Part shown: piece after piece, positions 8,788 to 16,495 of the stretch
Layout: each line of letters starts with the position of its first letter
Numbering within the stretch: the first letter of the stretch is position 1
NCBI RefSeq assembly: GCF_001570725.1
Contig: NZ_BCNV01000001.1
Span: 2,418,001-2,482,000, forward strand
DNA length: 64,000 nt
Reading direction: 5' to 3'
Origin: Paenibacillus amylolyticus
GTDB taxonomy: Bacteria > Bacillota > Bacilli > Paenibacillales > Paenibacillaceae
Made by a program: the position numbers and the translations under genes
Notes under the pieces: generated by a model
Seen by the model: only the letters and a program-made list of their open reading frames with translations
What the model was told of the DNA's origin: nothing
Databases searched by the model: none

Positions 8788-9051
8788 TCACGCATACGCC
8801 GGGCTTTATCGTCAGAGACGCTGGCGAAATTTTTGCGGAGATTGCATGAGTTTCCGGTGCAGGCGGCGCTGAAGTGCGGAATTCAGCAAGATCATCGATA
8901 CTTGACGGACATAGACATAGCACCGCGCAAAGTGAAATTGGAGGGCTTTCTATCGAAGGTGGTTGAACACTTTATGGAATTCACTGGACAGGCATGTACG
9001 GCACATCTGGATATTATAACTACATATGAGCTAAAACACGTGTGCACCTGA
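8788..9051 (+). pseudogene. Fragment of an APH-type phosphotransferase
   Basis: An 87-codon frame without a proper start reads SSETLAKFLRRLHEFPV then ALKCGI and KVKLEGFLSKVVEHF, which matches the mid-domain LAxFLxxLHxFPVxxA pattern of aminoglycoside phosphotransferase/choline kinase-like (PF01636) proteins. The ATP loop upstream and the HGD catalytic loop downstream are absent, so the piece is inactive. It begins 31 bases after repeat copy 1 and ends just before a strong plus-strand terminator, which suggests the rest of a real gene was lost when the repeat arrived or by deletion. Confidence 0.45.
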
Positions 9052-9064
9052 ATGATGGTGCATC

Positions 9065-9110
9065 GCCTATTTAAGCATGAAATTTTTTGTGCTTAGATAG
9101 GCTTTTTTTA
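9065..9110 (+). terminator. Terminator after phosphotransferase fragment
   Basis: GCCTAT-TAAGCA / TGCTTA-ATAGGC stem with a T-run (GGCTTTTTTTATT). It points along the plus strand and so belongs to the fragment, not to the TetR gene that converges on it. Confidence 0.75.
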
Positions 9111-9114
9111 TTGA

Positions 9115-9657
9115 TTAAATATTTCTATAAATACTACCCGATAGAATTTTATAAGCTAATTGAGTCAGTTCATCTTGAACTGGCTTTTTTCTATATGTTA
9201 AATAAGATTTCGCTAATTGGGCTAATCCCGCAGCCATAAAATCTAATGCCAAACCAGCTTCTTGATCAGATATTATTATAAAACTATCCTTACACGTTTC
9301 TGTCTCTTGGAATATTAATAGTTTTAATATATCCATTAAATCATTCTCTATAAGCAGTGAAACTTCTTTTTCTCGTTCAATGATAAATTCGCTAAATAAC
9401 TGACAACTTTCCATTAGTGTTATCTTTGATGCATGTTTATTCGGCTTTTTCTCACGAGAAGTTAGTTGAAGTTGATGAAGTAATAAATTTTCTTTTGTTT
9501 TAAATAAACTATAGAATGTTTGTCTTGAAACGCCGGACTGACAACAAATTTCACTAATAGAAATATCTTTAAATTTTTTCTGTTCTAACAAATGAATGAA
9601 CGTATCTAATAATAACTGTTGAGATTGTAGAGCAGTTGGGTTATTTCCTTGATACAT
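9115..9657 (-). CDS. TetR/AcrR-family repressor
   Basis: 180 residues. The N-terminal helix-turn-helix (residues ~12-55) reads ISISEICCQSGVSRQTFYSL, the classic TetR recognition helix ending in TFY. The C-terminal ligand domain is short. The ATG at 9657 is preferred over 9663 because GGAGG would be only two bases from the latter. It is divergent from the quinone-reductase-like gene; two matching dyads lie between them. TetR proteins usually repress the divergent gene until a small molecule binds. The gene is visibly AT-rich compared with the sugar loci. Confidence 0.85.
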   Translation of the reverse strand: MYQGNNPTALQSQQLLLDTFIHLLEQKKFKDISISEICCQSGVSRQTFYSLFKTKENLLLHQLQLTSREKKPNKHASKITLMESCQLFSEFIIEREKEVSLLIENDLMDILKLLIFQETETCKDSFIIISDQEAGLALDFMAAGLAQLAKSYLTYRKKPVQDELTQLAYKILSGSIYRNI

Positions 9658-9693
9658 TGACATAGCCTCCTTTATGTCTAAGTTAATACTATA

Positions 9694-9706
9694 ACATTGA
9701 CAATGT
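9694..9706. promoter_or_regulatory. TetR operator candidate 1
   Basis: ACATTGACAATGT is a perfect 13-base palindrome between the divergent TetR and oxidoreductase genes. The TTGACA inside may double as a -35. Confidence 0.6.
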
Positions 9707-9735
9707 AAAGGTTTATAATTAAAGTATCCCCTATA

Positions 9736-9748
9736 ACATCGACATTAT
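9736..9748. promoter_or_regulatory. TetR operator candidate 2
   Basis: ACATCGACATTAT is a degenerate copy of the dyad at 9694, 42 bases centre to centre (about four helical turns), so both sites face the same side of the DNA. Confidence 0.45.
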
Positions 9749-9773
9749 CAAGGTGTCATAGGAGGAAAAATAA

Positions 9774-10352
9774 ATGAATAAAATATTATTAGTATCTGGG
9801 CATCCAGATTTTGAGAAAGAATCAGTAGCCAATAGAGCCGCATTTGAGACATTAACAAAATTGTTGCCAGAAGCAGAAGTCAATCGATTAGATGTACTGT
9901 ATCCAAATTACATTTTTGATGTAGAAAAAGAACAAGCTAAATTAGTAGAAGCAGACGTTATAGTGTTTCAATATCCAATTTTTTGGTACGGCATGCCAGC
10001 ATTATTACAAAAATGGATTGAAGATGTCTTTTTAAATGGTTTCTCACATGGACCGAAAGGAAAAGCATTAGTTGGGAAAAAACTGGTACTATTGATGACT
10101 GCGGGAGCTCCTGAATCTTACTATAATGGGGAGAACGCTGTTTCTGAATCAGATTTATTATTACCGATTAAAGGGATAGTAGAAGCAACTGGTATGGAAT
10201 TATCAGGGTATGAAATTCTTTACGGCGTGAGTTATGGTACTCGTATCAACGAAGACATTTCTCGTGAATATGCTGAAAAAGCTCGTGGAACAGCAAGAAA
10301 GGTAGTAGAGTTGGTAAAAACTTTAGCGAATAATAATGAACAAAATAGATAA
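9774..10352 (+). CDS. NAD(P)H-dependent flavin oxidoreductase, MdaB/KefF type
   Basis: 192 residues, flavodoxin-like fold. The N-terminal phosphate-binding segment ILLVSGHPDFEKESVANRA and the motif FQYPIFWYGMPALLQKWIED at ~63-82 are hallmarks of the family (FMN/FAD and quinone site). Family members reduce quinones by two electrons using NAD(P)H, guarding against electrophile and redox stress in the cytoplasm. AGGAGG precedes the ATG. The next gene overlaps its 3' end, so the two are co-transcribed under the TetR repressor. Confidence 0.88.
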   Translation: MNKILLVSGHPDFEKESVANRAAFETLTKLLPEAEVNRLDVLYPNYIFDVEKEQAKLVEADVIVFQYPIFWYGMPALLQKWIEDVFLNGFSHGPKGKALVGKKLVLLMTAGAPESYYNGENAVSESDLLLPIKGIVEATGMELSGYEILYGVSYGTRINEDISREYAEKARGTARKVVELVKTLANNNEQNR

Positions 10353-11409
10353 AAAGGACATGAATATAATTAAATTTTCTGTTTTAGATTTAGCTTATCT
10401 TAGAGAAGGTCAAACTTATAGAGAAGCTTATCAAGATTTAATTAACTTAGCAAAAAAAGCAGAGAGTTATGGATATGAGCGATATTGGATTGCAGAACAT
10501 CATAATAGCAAAGCAATAGGAAGTAGTGCGACACAACTGTTGATTCAACACACTCTAGCACAAACAGAGAAAATTCGAGTTGGATCAGGTGGCGTTATGC
10601 TTCCTAACCATAGTCCCTATTTAGTTGCGGAACAATATGGGACAATTGAAACGCTGTATCCAAAAAGATTAGATTTAGGACTTGGAAGAGCTCCAGGGAC
10701 TGATATTCATACGGCTAGGGCATTAAGACGAACAACAAATTTGAATGCTGATTTTGAAAAAGAGATCGCTGAATTAGATAGCTATTTTAAAGGGACATCA
10801 GTTGTTCAAGCTTATCCTGCTTCAGGATTACAAGTTCCAAAATATATTTTAGGTTCAAGTACGGATAGTGCCCATCTAGCAGCTAAATTAGGATTACCAT
10901 ATGCCTTTGCAGCTCATTTTGCACCAGCTGCAATGGAGGCGTCGATTCGTATTTATCGTGAGGAATTTAAACCATCCAGCGAATTAAAAGAACCTTATGT
11001 CATTTTAGCACTGAATGCGATAGTAGCTGACACGGATGAAGAAGCGAAACGATTAGCAACTTCTCAAACACAAGCTGTTTTAGGTCTAGTTACAAATGAG
11101 CAAAAGGGGATTTTACCACCTAAAAATGAAGAAGACGTATGGAAAGACTATATTACGGCTACTAAAGTGCCTCATTTTGGACCAACTGCTTTTGAAATAG
11201 AAGGCATTGTAAACAGAGAACGTGAAGCTGTAGAGAGAATGACGGGATTGTCATTAACTGGTAGTAAAAATACTGTATCTAGACAATTAGAAGAGTTAAG
11301 AGAACGAGTAAAAATTGATGAAATTATGGTAAATAGCTTTATATACTATCAAGAGGCACAAATGCATTCTCTTAAGCTATTAGCTGATGTGATAAAAGAA
11401 CAATTTTAG
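10336..11409 (+). CDS. Luciferase-like flavin monooxygenase (LLM class)
   Basis: Up to 357 residues. The family signature WIAEHHNSKAIGSSATQLLI (~47-66), the GSGGVMLPNH segment and LGLGRAPGTD place it among YwcH/YhbW-like TIM-barrel flavin monooxygenases that take reduced FMN from a partner reductase. The preceding gene may supply that flavin. The start is uncertain: ATG 10336 overlaps the upstream gene by 17 bases with no clear ribosome site, while ATG 10360 gives the usual family N-terminus (MNIIKFSVLD) but has AAGGA almost touching it. The substrate is unknown. Confidence 0.85.
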   Translation: MNKIDKKDMNIIKFSVLDLAYLREGQTYREAYQDLINLAKKAESYGYERYWIAEHHNSKAIGSSATQLLIQHTLAQTEKIRVGSGGVMLPNHSPYLVAEQYGTIETLYPKRLDLGLGRAPGTDIHTARALRRTTNLNADFEKEIAELDSYFKGTSVVQAYPASGLQVPKYILGSSTDSAHLAAKLGLPYAFAAHFAPAAMEASIRIYREEFKPSSELKEPYVILALNAIVADTDEEAKRLATSQTQAVLGLVTNEQKGILPPKNEEDVWKDYITATKVPHFGPTAFEIEGIVNREREAVERMTGLSLTGSKNTVSRQLEELRERVKIDEIMVNSFIYYQEAQMHSLKLLADVIKEQF

Positions 11410-11489
11410 AAGTAAGAATGAGATGAGTTCAGTAACTTATTACCAATTCATTAGATAAGAACTTAAATACCAATTTGTCTGATTTACCT

Positions 11490-11735
11490 GGAATCCAATA
11501 AAAGGTCCTGTAAGTCGCTATTCGCCACCGAAACAAACCCAGTAAAGAGAATGGCCATCCAAACGTTAAGGTGGGCTTTAAAAGCAGCTTGCAGGACGCG
11601 GGGAGGTTAAGGCTAACGTCTATCCGCATCGCTTTAGACATACCTTTGCATACCAATTACTTCATAACCGAGCGACATACTTCAGTCTCTATTTGGTAAA
11701 GGTGAGAAAGCATTAATTTAGCAATACAAAAACAA
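11490..11735 (+). pseudogene. Degraded tyrosine recombinase (integrase), C-terminal part
   Basis: Broken plus-strand frames spell the end of a phage-type integrase: VGFKSSLQDAGRL in one frame, then NVYPHRFRHTFAYQLLHN in the next (HRFRHTFA at 11627-11650 is the box II His-x-x-Arg-His catalytic motif), then DILQSLFGKGEKALI in a third, corresponding to the usual LQxLLGH segment. At least two frameshifts are needed. The catalytic Tyr is not recognisable. It sits in a 350-base gap between oxidoreductase genes and is evidence that the segment was once mobile. Confidence 0.6.
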
Positions 11736-11762
11736 TACAAAGATTCGGAGGATCAAAACATT

Positions 11763-12500
11763 ATGAAAATTGGATTTATTGGCGTAGGTCAAGTGGGGCA
11801 GACATTAGGCCCACTATTCAACAACCTTGGTCACGAAGTTGCTGTTTCGAGTTCCCGCAGTCCTGAAGCCTTGGCAGGGACAGCCACGCAAATAGGTGCA
11901 CAGGCTATGCATGTAAATGATGTTATGGCTTGGGGAGACATTATTATCCTCGCAACCCCGATGAATGTTGTCCCTTCATTTGCCACGGATAAACTGAAGG
12001 GCAAGATTCTCATTGACACCAACAATTATGCTCTCATACGGGATGGGCATATTCAAGAAATTTTAGACGGGAAACCAACCACGCAGTGGGTGTCTGAACA
12101 TTTTCCAGGAGCGCGTACAGTAAAGGCATTCAACAACATCATGATGAGTGAATTTGACGAATACGCTCGTCCAAAAGGTGCTGAAAAACGGTTTGCACTT
12201 CCGGTGTGTAGTGACGATTATGAAGCGAAGGTTTTAATTATGAACTTGGTTGAGGAATTTGGTTATGACGCTTATGATGCAGGCTCAATTGCTGAAAGCT
12301 GGAGACAACAGAGCTTCCAGCCTGCCTACTGTATTTTTTCAGAGCTACCAGAATTAAAACAATTACTTGCTGAAGCTGAAGTACCTATCCCACCACAAGT
12401 GATAGTAAAAAGTCTCGAAGAAGCAATGCCTATCTTTGAGAAACATAAAAGGGAAGCGCAGCAGAAGGCTGATGCGATGGCTTTGTCCCGAAAAGCATAA
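11763..12500 (+). CDS. F420-dependent NADP reductase-like protein
   Basis: 245 residues. N-terminal Rossmann domain KIGFIGVGQVGQTLGPLF (2-19), then the segments ILATPMNVV and VKAFNN typical of the NADPH-dependent F420 reductase / coenzyme F420-type oxidoreductase domain (PF03807). In bacteria without F420 these proteins probably bind NADP(H) and reduce unknown substrates. The C-terminal ~35 residues are charged and Ala-rich. GGAGG lies 9 bases before the ATG. It follows the integrase remnant directly and has no clear operon partner. Confidence 0.8.
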   Translation: MKIGFIGVGQVGQTLGPLFNNLGHEVAVSSSRSPEALAGTATQIGAQAMHVNDVMAWGDIIILATPMNVVPSFATDKLKGKILIDTNNYALIRDGHIQEILDGKPTTQWVSEHFPGARTVKAFNNIMMSEFDEYARPKGAEKRFALPVCSDDYEAKVLIMNLVEEFGYDAYDAGSIAESWRQQSFQPAYCIFSELPELKQLLAEAEVPIPPQVIVKSLEEAMPIFEKHKREAQQKADAMALSRKA

Positions 12501-12959
12501 AACGAATACAGAAACAGGAGTCGTGCTTCTTGTTGAGATAGCATTTAATTGAAATAGTGAGTGAGAGAGTGGATTTAGCTGTGTGTAAACAGGTTCATCA
12601 CTCGGAACTTAATTATTGACATAGACCTTGCTCAAATGTTAATAACTTTTTGGACTAGGTGCAGAACGTTATTAACCAAAAAAACGTGAGGGATATCTTC
12701 TAATAATTTCATAGCATTAATACATTAGCTAACGAAAAACGATAGCTTACTATACAAAGAAGCAGCTAGATCAATGATCTACTGCTTCTATTTAGTTAAC
12801 GGGCGGGTTAGTGTGGTATTGGTTGATGATCATTATCGAGTTGTAGTAAACATGCCATGATAGGGAAGCACATTTTTACGCTTATTTGTCATGTTGACGT
12901 GCGCTGTACTTGATCCTGCAGTTACAGCGTTTTTATTTATTTGAAAGGAGATCAGTATT
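12501..12959. other. Gene-free stretch with hairpins and repeat debris
   Basis: No credible gene. It holds a stem AGAAGCAG-TAGATCA / TGATCTA-TGCTTCT near 12759-12789, a right-end piece of the multi-hairpin repeat (TTAACGGGCGGGTTAG, 12796-12811), and a terminator-like CGCTGTA/TACAGCG stem with TTTTTATTT at 12902-12938. Confidence 0.5.
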
Positions 12960-13082
12960 TTGAAAAGAATCGATGTAGCATATGCGGTAATCACTGATCC
13001 AAACTGAACAAACATAATAATAAGTTCAAAATAGAGATAGAGGCCGTTGGACACTTCCTGGAGGAGCTGTTGAGGAACTTTG
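12960..13082 (+). pseudogene. Nudix hydrolase fragment cut at repeat copy 2
   Basis: GGAGAT then TTG opens the frame KRIDVAYAVITDPN, a typical Nudix first strand. An in-frame TGA (13005) and a shift follow, and the neighbouring frame reads RDRGRWTLPGGAVEE (to 13077), the start of the Nudix box. The box stops there: the next bases are the left end of repeat copy 2. The catalytic REUXEE part is missing, so the gene is dead. The junction looks like an insertion point. Confidence 0.6.
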
Positions 13083-13390
13083 TGTCGCGGGACAAAAACA
13101 TTGTTCCATTCAAAGTCGCTTATATAGCGGCTTTTTTGATTTAAGGAACCAAGTTCTTGTCCCAAGCTAAAGACAAGAACTTGGTTCCTTTGCCGAAAAG
13201 GACAAGAACATTGTGTCATTTCGGATTAGATTGTTATCTAAATGTTATCATGACAGAACTAATGTGACGAGCTAAAAGCACAATTCGCTTTCTGAAGGCA
13301 AGAACTCAGTTCCATTGCTGAAAAAATTGGGAACATGGTATCAATATCGATTAGAATATTTTATTTGTTTAATTAAGCTAACGGGCAGGA
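13083..13390 (+). repeat. Multi-hairpin dispersed repeat, copy 2 (long form)
   Basis: Left end TGTCGCGGGACAAAAACATTG, terminator-like AGTCGCTTATATAGCGGC + T-run, a perfect 19-bp stem (AAGGAACCAAGTTCTTGTC at 13143-13161, partner 13172-13190), a second GGCAAGAACTCAGTTCC block near 13297, and right end TAACGGGCAGG. Relative to copy 1 the stem differs at several positions in one arm, and each change is compensated in the other. Confidence 0.85.
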
Positions 13391-13519
13391 TAACGTGGGT
13401 GGTGAAAAAGAAGGGGGAACGTTGTAGCCATGTGAATATCTGCCTACGATGCAACAGATAATTATAATATCACGATGATGGCATCAGATCCCTTTTTGAA
13501 TTAAGATAATTGCCCCCTG

Positions 13520-13559
13520 TTGACACAAAGATATCACCCTGATATATTTAGTGGGCTAA
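13520..13559 (+). promoter_or_regulatory. MarR gene promoter with SlyA-type operator
   Basis: TTGACA (13520-13525), 17-base spacer, TATATT (13543-13548), then TTAGTGGGCTAA (13548-13559) lying immediately downstream of the -10. The dyad differs by one arm position from the two perfect ones after the gene, which points to autorepression. Confidence 0.7.
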
Positions 13560-13593
13560 CTATTGCTGGTTGACTGGCTGAGGAGATGTATTA

Positions 13594-14019
13594 ATGACAG
13601 ATACAGTGGACTGTGATATTCGTCAGTCGTTAGATAGAGTTTCTTCCCAAATGCGTCGAGATTATAGCGAATCATTGAGGAAACTTAACCTTTATGTAGG
13701 TCAAGATAATTTGCTTTCTCGTTTGTGGTTAGGCGATGGGGTAACACAAATGCAACTCTGTGAACATTTAAAATGCGAACCACCTACGGTAACCAATATG
13801 GTTAAATCATTGGAGCAAAACGGATTTATTTATCGTAAACGTGATGAACATGATGCAAGGGTTATGCGGATTTTTCTAACAGACAAAGGCAGAGAATTAG
13901 AGAAACCGGTTGAATTCAAATGGAGAGAGCAGCAAGAAAAATTACTCCATTCAATTTTACCGGAAGAACGCTTAATCTTAAGGGAACTTATGAAGCGAAT
14001 GGAGAGGAACTTGTTTTAA
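13594..14019 (+). CDS. MarR-family transcriptional regulator
   Basis: 141 residues, full length. Winged helix-turn-helix ~35-105: VTQMQLCEHLKCEPPTVTNM is the recognition region and RKRDEHDARVMRIFLTDKG the wing with the conserved D-x-R motif. MarR proteins repress nearby genes until a phenolic, oxidant or antibiotic ligand releases them. GAGGAG precedes the ATG. Three related dyads (TTAGC-NN-GCTAA type) lie before and after it, linking it to its own promoter and to the NtaA-like monooxygenase downstream. The dyads match the known SlyA consensus better than those of OhrR-type relatives. Confidence 0.88.
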   Translation: MTDTVDCDIRQSLDRVSSQMRRDYSESLRKLNLYVGQDNLLSRLWLGDGVTQMQLCEHLKCEPPTVTNMVKSLEQNGFIYRKRDEHDARVMRIFLTDKGRELEKPVEFKWREQQEKLLHSILPEERLILRELMKRMERNLF

Positions 14020-14037
14020 GTTTTCTCTATGTTGATA

Positions 14038-14051
14038 TTTAGCATGCTAAA
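14038..14051. promoter_or_regulatory. SlyA-type operator, perfect palindrome
   Basis: TTTAGCATGCTAAA, 18 bases past the MarR stop codon. It sits in front of a possible -10 TATAAC at 14057 and is the best-formed of the three related dyads. Confidence 0.6.
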
Positions 14052-14123
14052 TAAATTATAACCTTCTTTAGCAAGGAACTCCTCTCTTGAAGCGGGGAAC
14101 CTTGGTAACCACCGAAAAATAAG

Positions 14124-14135
14124 TTAGCAGGCTAA
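14124..14135. promoter_or_regulatory. SlyA-type operator, second downstream copy
   Basis: TTAGCAGGCTAA: perfect 5-base arms around AG, 85 bases after the previous dyad. The remaining 14136-14400 leader before the monooxygenase is AT-rich with no gene. Confidence 0.6.
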
Positions 14136-14409
14136 GTATTATTTTCGTTTTGATCGATCTACTGAAATTCTTTAAATTATTCAATGCTATGTTTAAAGCT
14201 GTCTCGTTAAACATGTCAACAATCTAGATTATCAGCTAGGCGTTGACCCACGTATTTTAAATGAATCAGATCAGATTAAATAAATGATTAGGAAATATAA
14301 GATTAAAGATTGTAGATATTTATAGAACGTTTGACTCGTTATTATCTATTTATTTTTGAGCATATTAGCAAGTAGATACTATATGAAAATAAATTAGGAG
14401 GATTTATTT

Positions 14410-15741
14410 ATGTCTGAAAAAAAACAAATGTTGCTTGGTTTAGGATTTACAGGGGCATACGGTGCAAATGCTAAAGCTTGGAAAAGTGAGGGTGTCAATG
14501 TGACTACTTATCCAGATATTAATGCAGATATTCGCTATGCTCAACTTGCTGAAAAAGGTAAATTTCAATTTATATTTGTAGGTGATTTCCCTGGAGCAAT
14601 ACCCGATGATAACAGGGAGGTGCCATCGATGACGCTTGAACCTATCATTACTGCCACTGCAATATTACAACAAACAAAACACATTGGTGTGGCGTCAACT
14701 GTACATACTCAGTGGAATAATCCTTTTACTTTAGCACGTCAATTTAAAGGGATGGATTTAATGAGTGGTGGACGTATTGCTTGGAATGCTGTTACGGGAT
14801 CAAGTCCAAAGGTAGCAGAAAACTTTGGTGTAAAACTAATGGATAGTAGATCACGTTATGAAAGTCATTATGAGTTCGTAGAAACTGTACAGCACTTATG
14901 GGCAACATGGGGAAAAGATGCTCTAAAAGCTGATAAAGAAACCGGTGTATTTGCGGATTATAGCCAAGTAAAACCTGTTCATATATCTGGTAAACATATA
15001 CAGGCAAATGGAGCCTTGCCAATTCCACCTTCACCACAAGGACAACCGGTCATCTTTCACTCTGGTGGATCTCCAAATAGTATTGCGTTTGCAGGACGCT
15101 ATGCGAGTGCAATGATTGGTGAAGTGTGGACGATAGAACAAGGTATTGCTACAAGAAATGCACTACGCCAGGTTGCGATAGACGCGGGTCGAAATCCAGA
15201 TGAGATTAAATTTATCTCAGGACTCATGCCGGTTGTTGCAAATTCTAAACGTGAAGCAATAGATCGTCACGCAAGTTTTATGGATGAAAATATAGTACAA
15301 CAACGTGCATTTCATATCGGAATGATATTAGGAATCAGCTTCACTCCTGAAGATTTAGAACGCCCGATCGCACCAGAACTTTTAGACAAGGTAAAAATCG
15401 GCCGTTATTCTGATCCTCGTGCTGAGAATGTTTTAAAGGTGGCACGTGAAGGTTGGACATTACGCGATATCATTTATCATTCTGTGATTGATTACCATCC
15501 TGCAACATTAGGTGATGCAAAAGAAACTGCGGATTACCTAATTGAAATGTTTGAAAGTGGTGCAGCAGATGGCTTTTGGATACTACCAGATGCTTATGAA
15601 ACCGACTTTAAACGTTTTGTAGAAGAAGTGGTCCCTATCTTACAGGAACGTGGTGTATTCCATGAAGATTATGATGGAGAGACATTAAGAGAAAATCTTG
15701 GTGTGCCCTATCAATATGGTGTAGATAAACGATTATCTTAA
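14410..15741 (+). CDS. NtaA/SnaA/DszA-type FMN-dependent monooxygenase
   Basis: 443 residues, the length of this luciferase-like subfamily. The segments STVHTQWNNPFTLARQF and LMSGGRIAWNAVTGSSP (~97-137), followed by AENFGV, are characteristic of nitrilotriacetate, pristinamycin and dibenzothiophene-sulfone monooxygenases. These cytoplasmic enzymes use FMNH2 and O2 to oxidise a small, often xenobiotic, compound. TAGGAGG lies 8 bases before the ATG. It is probably controlled by the MarR protein just upstream. The flavin reductase partner is not adjacent; the MdaB-like gene at 9774 is a candidate. Substrate cannot be told from sequence. Confidence 0.87.
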   Translation: MSEKKQMLLGLGFTGAYGANAKAWKSEGVNVTTYPDINADIRYAQLAEKGKFQFIFVGDFPGAIPDDNREVPSMTLEPIITATAILQQTKHIGVASTVHTQWNNPFTLARQFKGMDLMSGGRIAWNAVTGSSPKVAENFGVKLMDSRSRYESHYEFVETVQHLWATWGKDALKADKETGVFADYSQVKPVHISGKHIQANGALPIPPSPQGQPVIFHSGGSPNSIAFAGRYASAMIGEVWTIEQGIATRNALRQVAIDAGRNPDEIKFISGLMPVVANSKREAIDRHASFMDENIVQQRAFHIGMILGISFTPEDLERPIAPELLDKVKIGRYSDPRAENVLKVAREGWTLRDIIYHSVIDYHPATLGDAKETADYLIEMFESGAADGFWILPDAYETDFKRFVEEVVPILQERGVFHEDYDGETLRENLGVPYQYGVDKRLS

Positions 15742-15754
15742 TAGAAGTAATATA

Positions 15755-15786
15755 GAGCACAGGCTGATAATGACCTGTGCTTCTTT
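15755..15786 (+). terminator. Terminator after NtaA-like gene
   Basis: AGCACAGG / CCTGTGCT stem with a 10-base loop and TTCTTT tail. Confidence 0.7.
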
Positions 15787-15847
15787 ATGAGCGTAAAAAA
15801 CCAGGTCTTAAGAAAGCACGTAAATCTATGAGCGACTAAAAGAATCC

Positions 15848-16045
15848 ATGAAGCAACGAGAATATCAGGAATTGGCTTGTTATGATGAAGGAATAAAAGA
15901 GGGCTTTTTTAATAAAATTGATGGTAGGCTCATCGTTATGCAAGATGAGATGTTAAGAAACATTTTAGATGTAAAGTATTTGGTGGAGAACCATTTGACC
16001 GTGTATCAAGTGCTATTTGACTATTACAATCTGAAAAAAAAATAA
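15848..16045 (+). CDS. Small protein of unknown function (possibly a fragment)
   Basis: 65 residues, charged and helical, ending DYYNLKKK just before repeat copy 3. No clear ribosome site precedes the ATG, and codons upstream (YERLKES) continue the frame for a few residues to a stop, so it may be the tail of a larger lost protein. I do not recognise a family. Confidence 0.3.
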   Translation: MKQREYQELACYDEGIKEGFFNKIDGRLIVMQDEMLRNILDVKYLVENHLTVYQVLFDYYNLKKK

Positions 16046-16050
16046 GAAAA

Positions 16051-16470
16051 TGTCGAGGGACAAGAACATGGTCCCATTGAAGTCGCTATTTTAGCGGCTT
16101 ATTTATTTTATCGGTACAAGTCCTTGTCCCGATCCAAGGACAAGAACTTGTACCGATTGCCGGAATGGACAAGAACATAGTCCGATTACCGATTAGATCT
16201 ACATCTAAACATTGATCACATGCACTTAAACCTTCATGAAGTACCATAATACATGAAAATGTTCACAGTGTTATGGACAACTGACACGATGAGAGGTTAA
16301 ACCCGTGCAGCTGGGTATTAAAAAGACGAAATATCGGACTGAAACTAGCTGCTGAGGACAAGAACTTGTACCGATTACCGTATTGGACAAGAACATGTTC
16401 CTATTGCCGATTAGTCGTGTATCTAATCGTCATCTTGCCCTTCAATTCATTATACTAACGGGCAGGTTAG
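16051..16470 (+). repeat. Multi-hairpin dispersed repeat, copy 3 (split/duplicated)
   Basis: Left end TGTCGAGGGACAAGAACATG, GTCGCTATTTTAGCGGC, long stem (TCGGTACAAGTCCTTGTCC at 16111-16129; partner 16138-16156 with one mismatch) and the GGACAAGAACATAGTCC / CCGATTAG block. After ~135 unrelated bases, a second copy of the right half (from GAGGACAAGAACTTGTACCG at 16354) runs to TAACGGGCAGGTTAGTT. Confidence 0.85.
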
Positions 16471-16495
16471 TTCAATACTGGTGTAGAATATCTTT

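Noticed and set aside
12833..13219. 128-codon minus-strand frame across the Nudix remnant and repeat copy 2
   Set aside because: It reads through the repeat's hairpins; the plus strand shows recognisable Nudix pieces.
14084..14115. AAGG ... ACCTT inverted pattern, considered as a riboswitch or T-box leader
   Set aside because: No specifier loop, antiterminator motif or conserved riboswitch core could be recognised.
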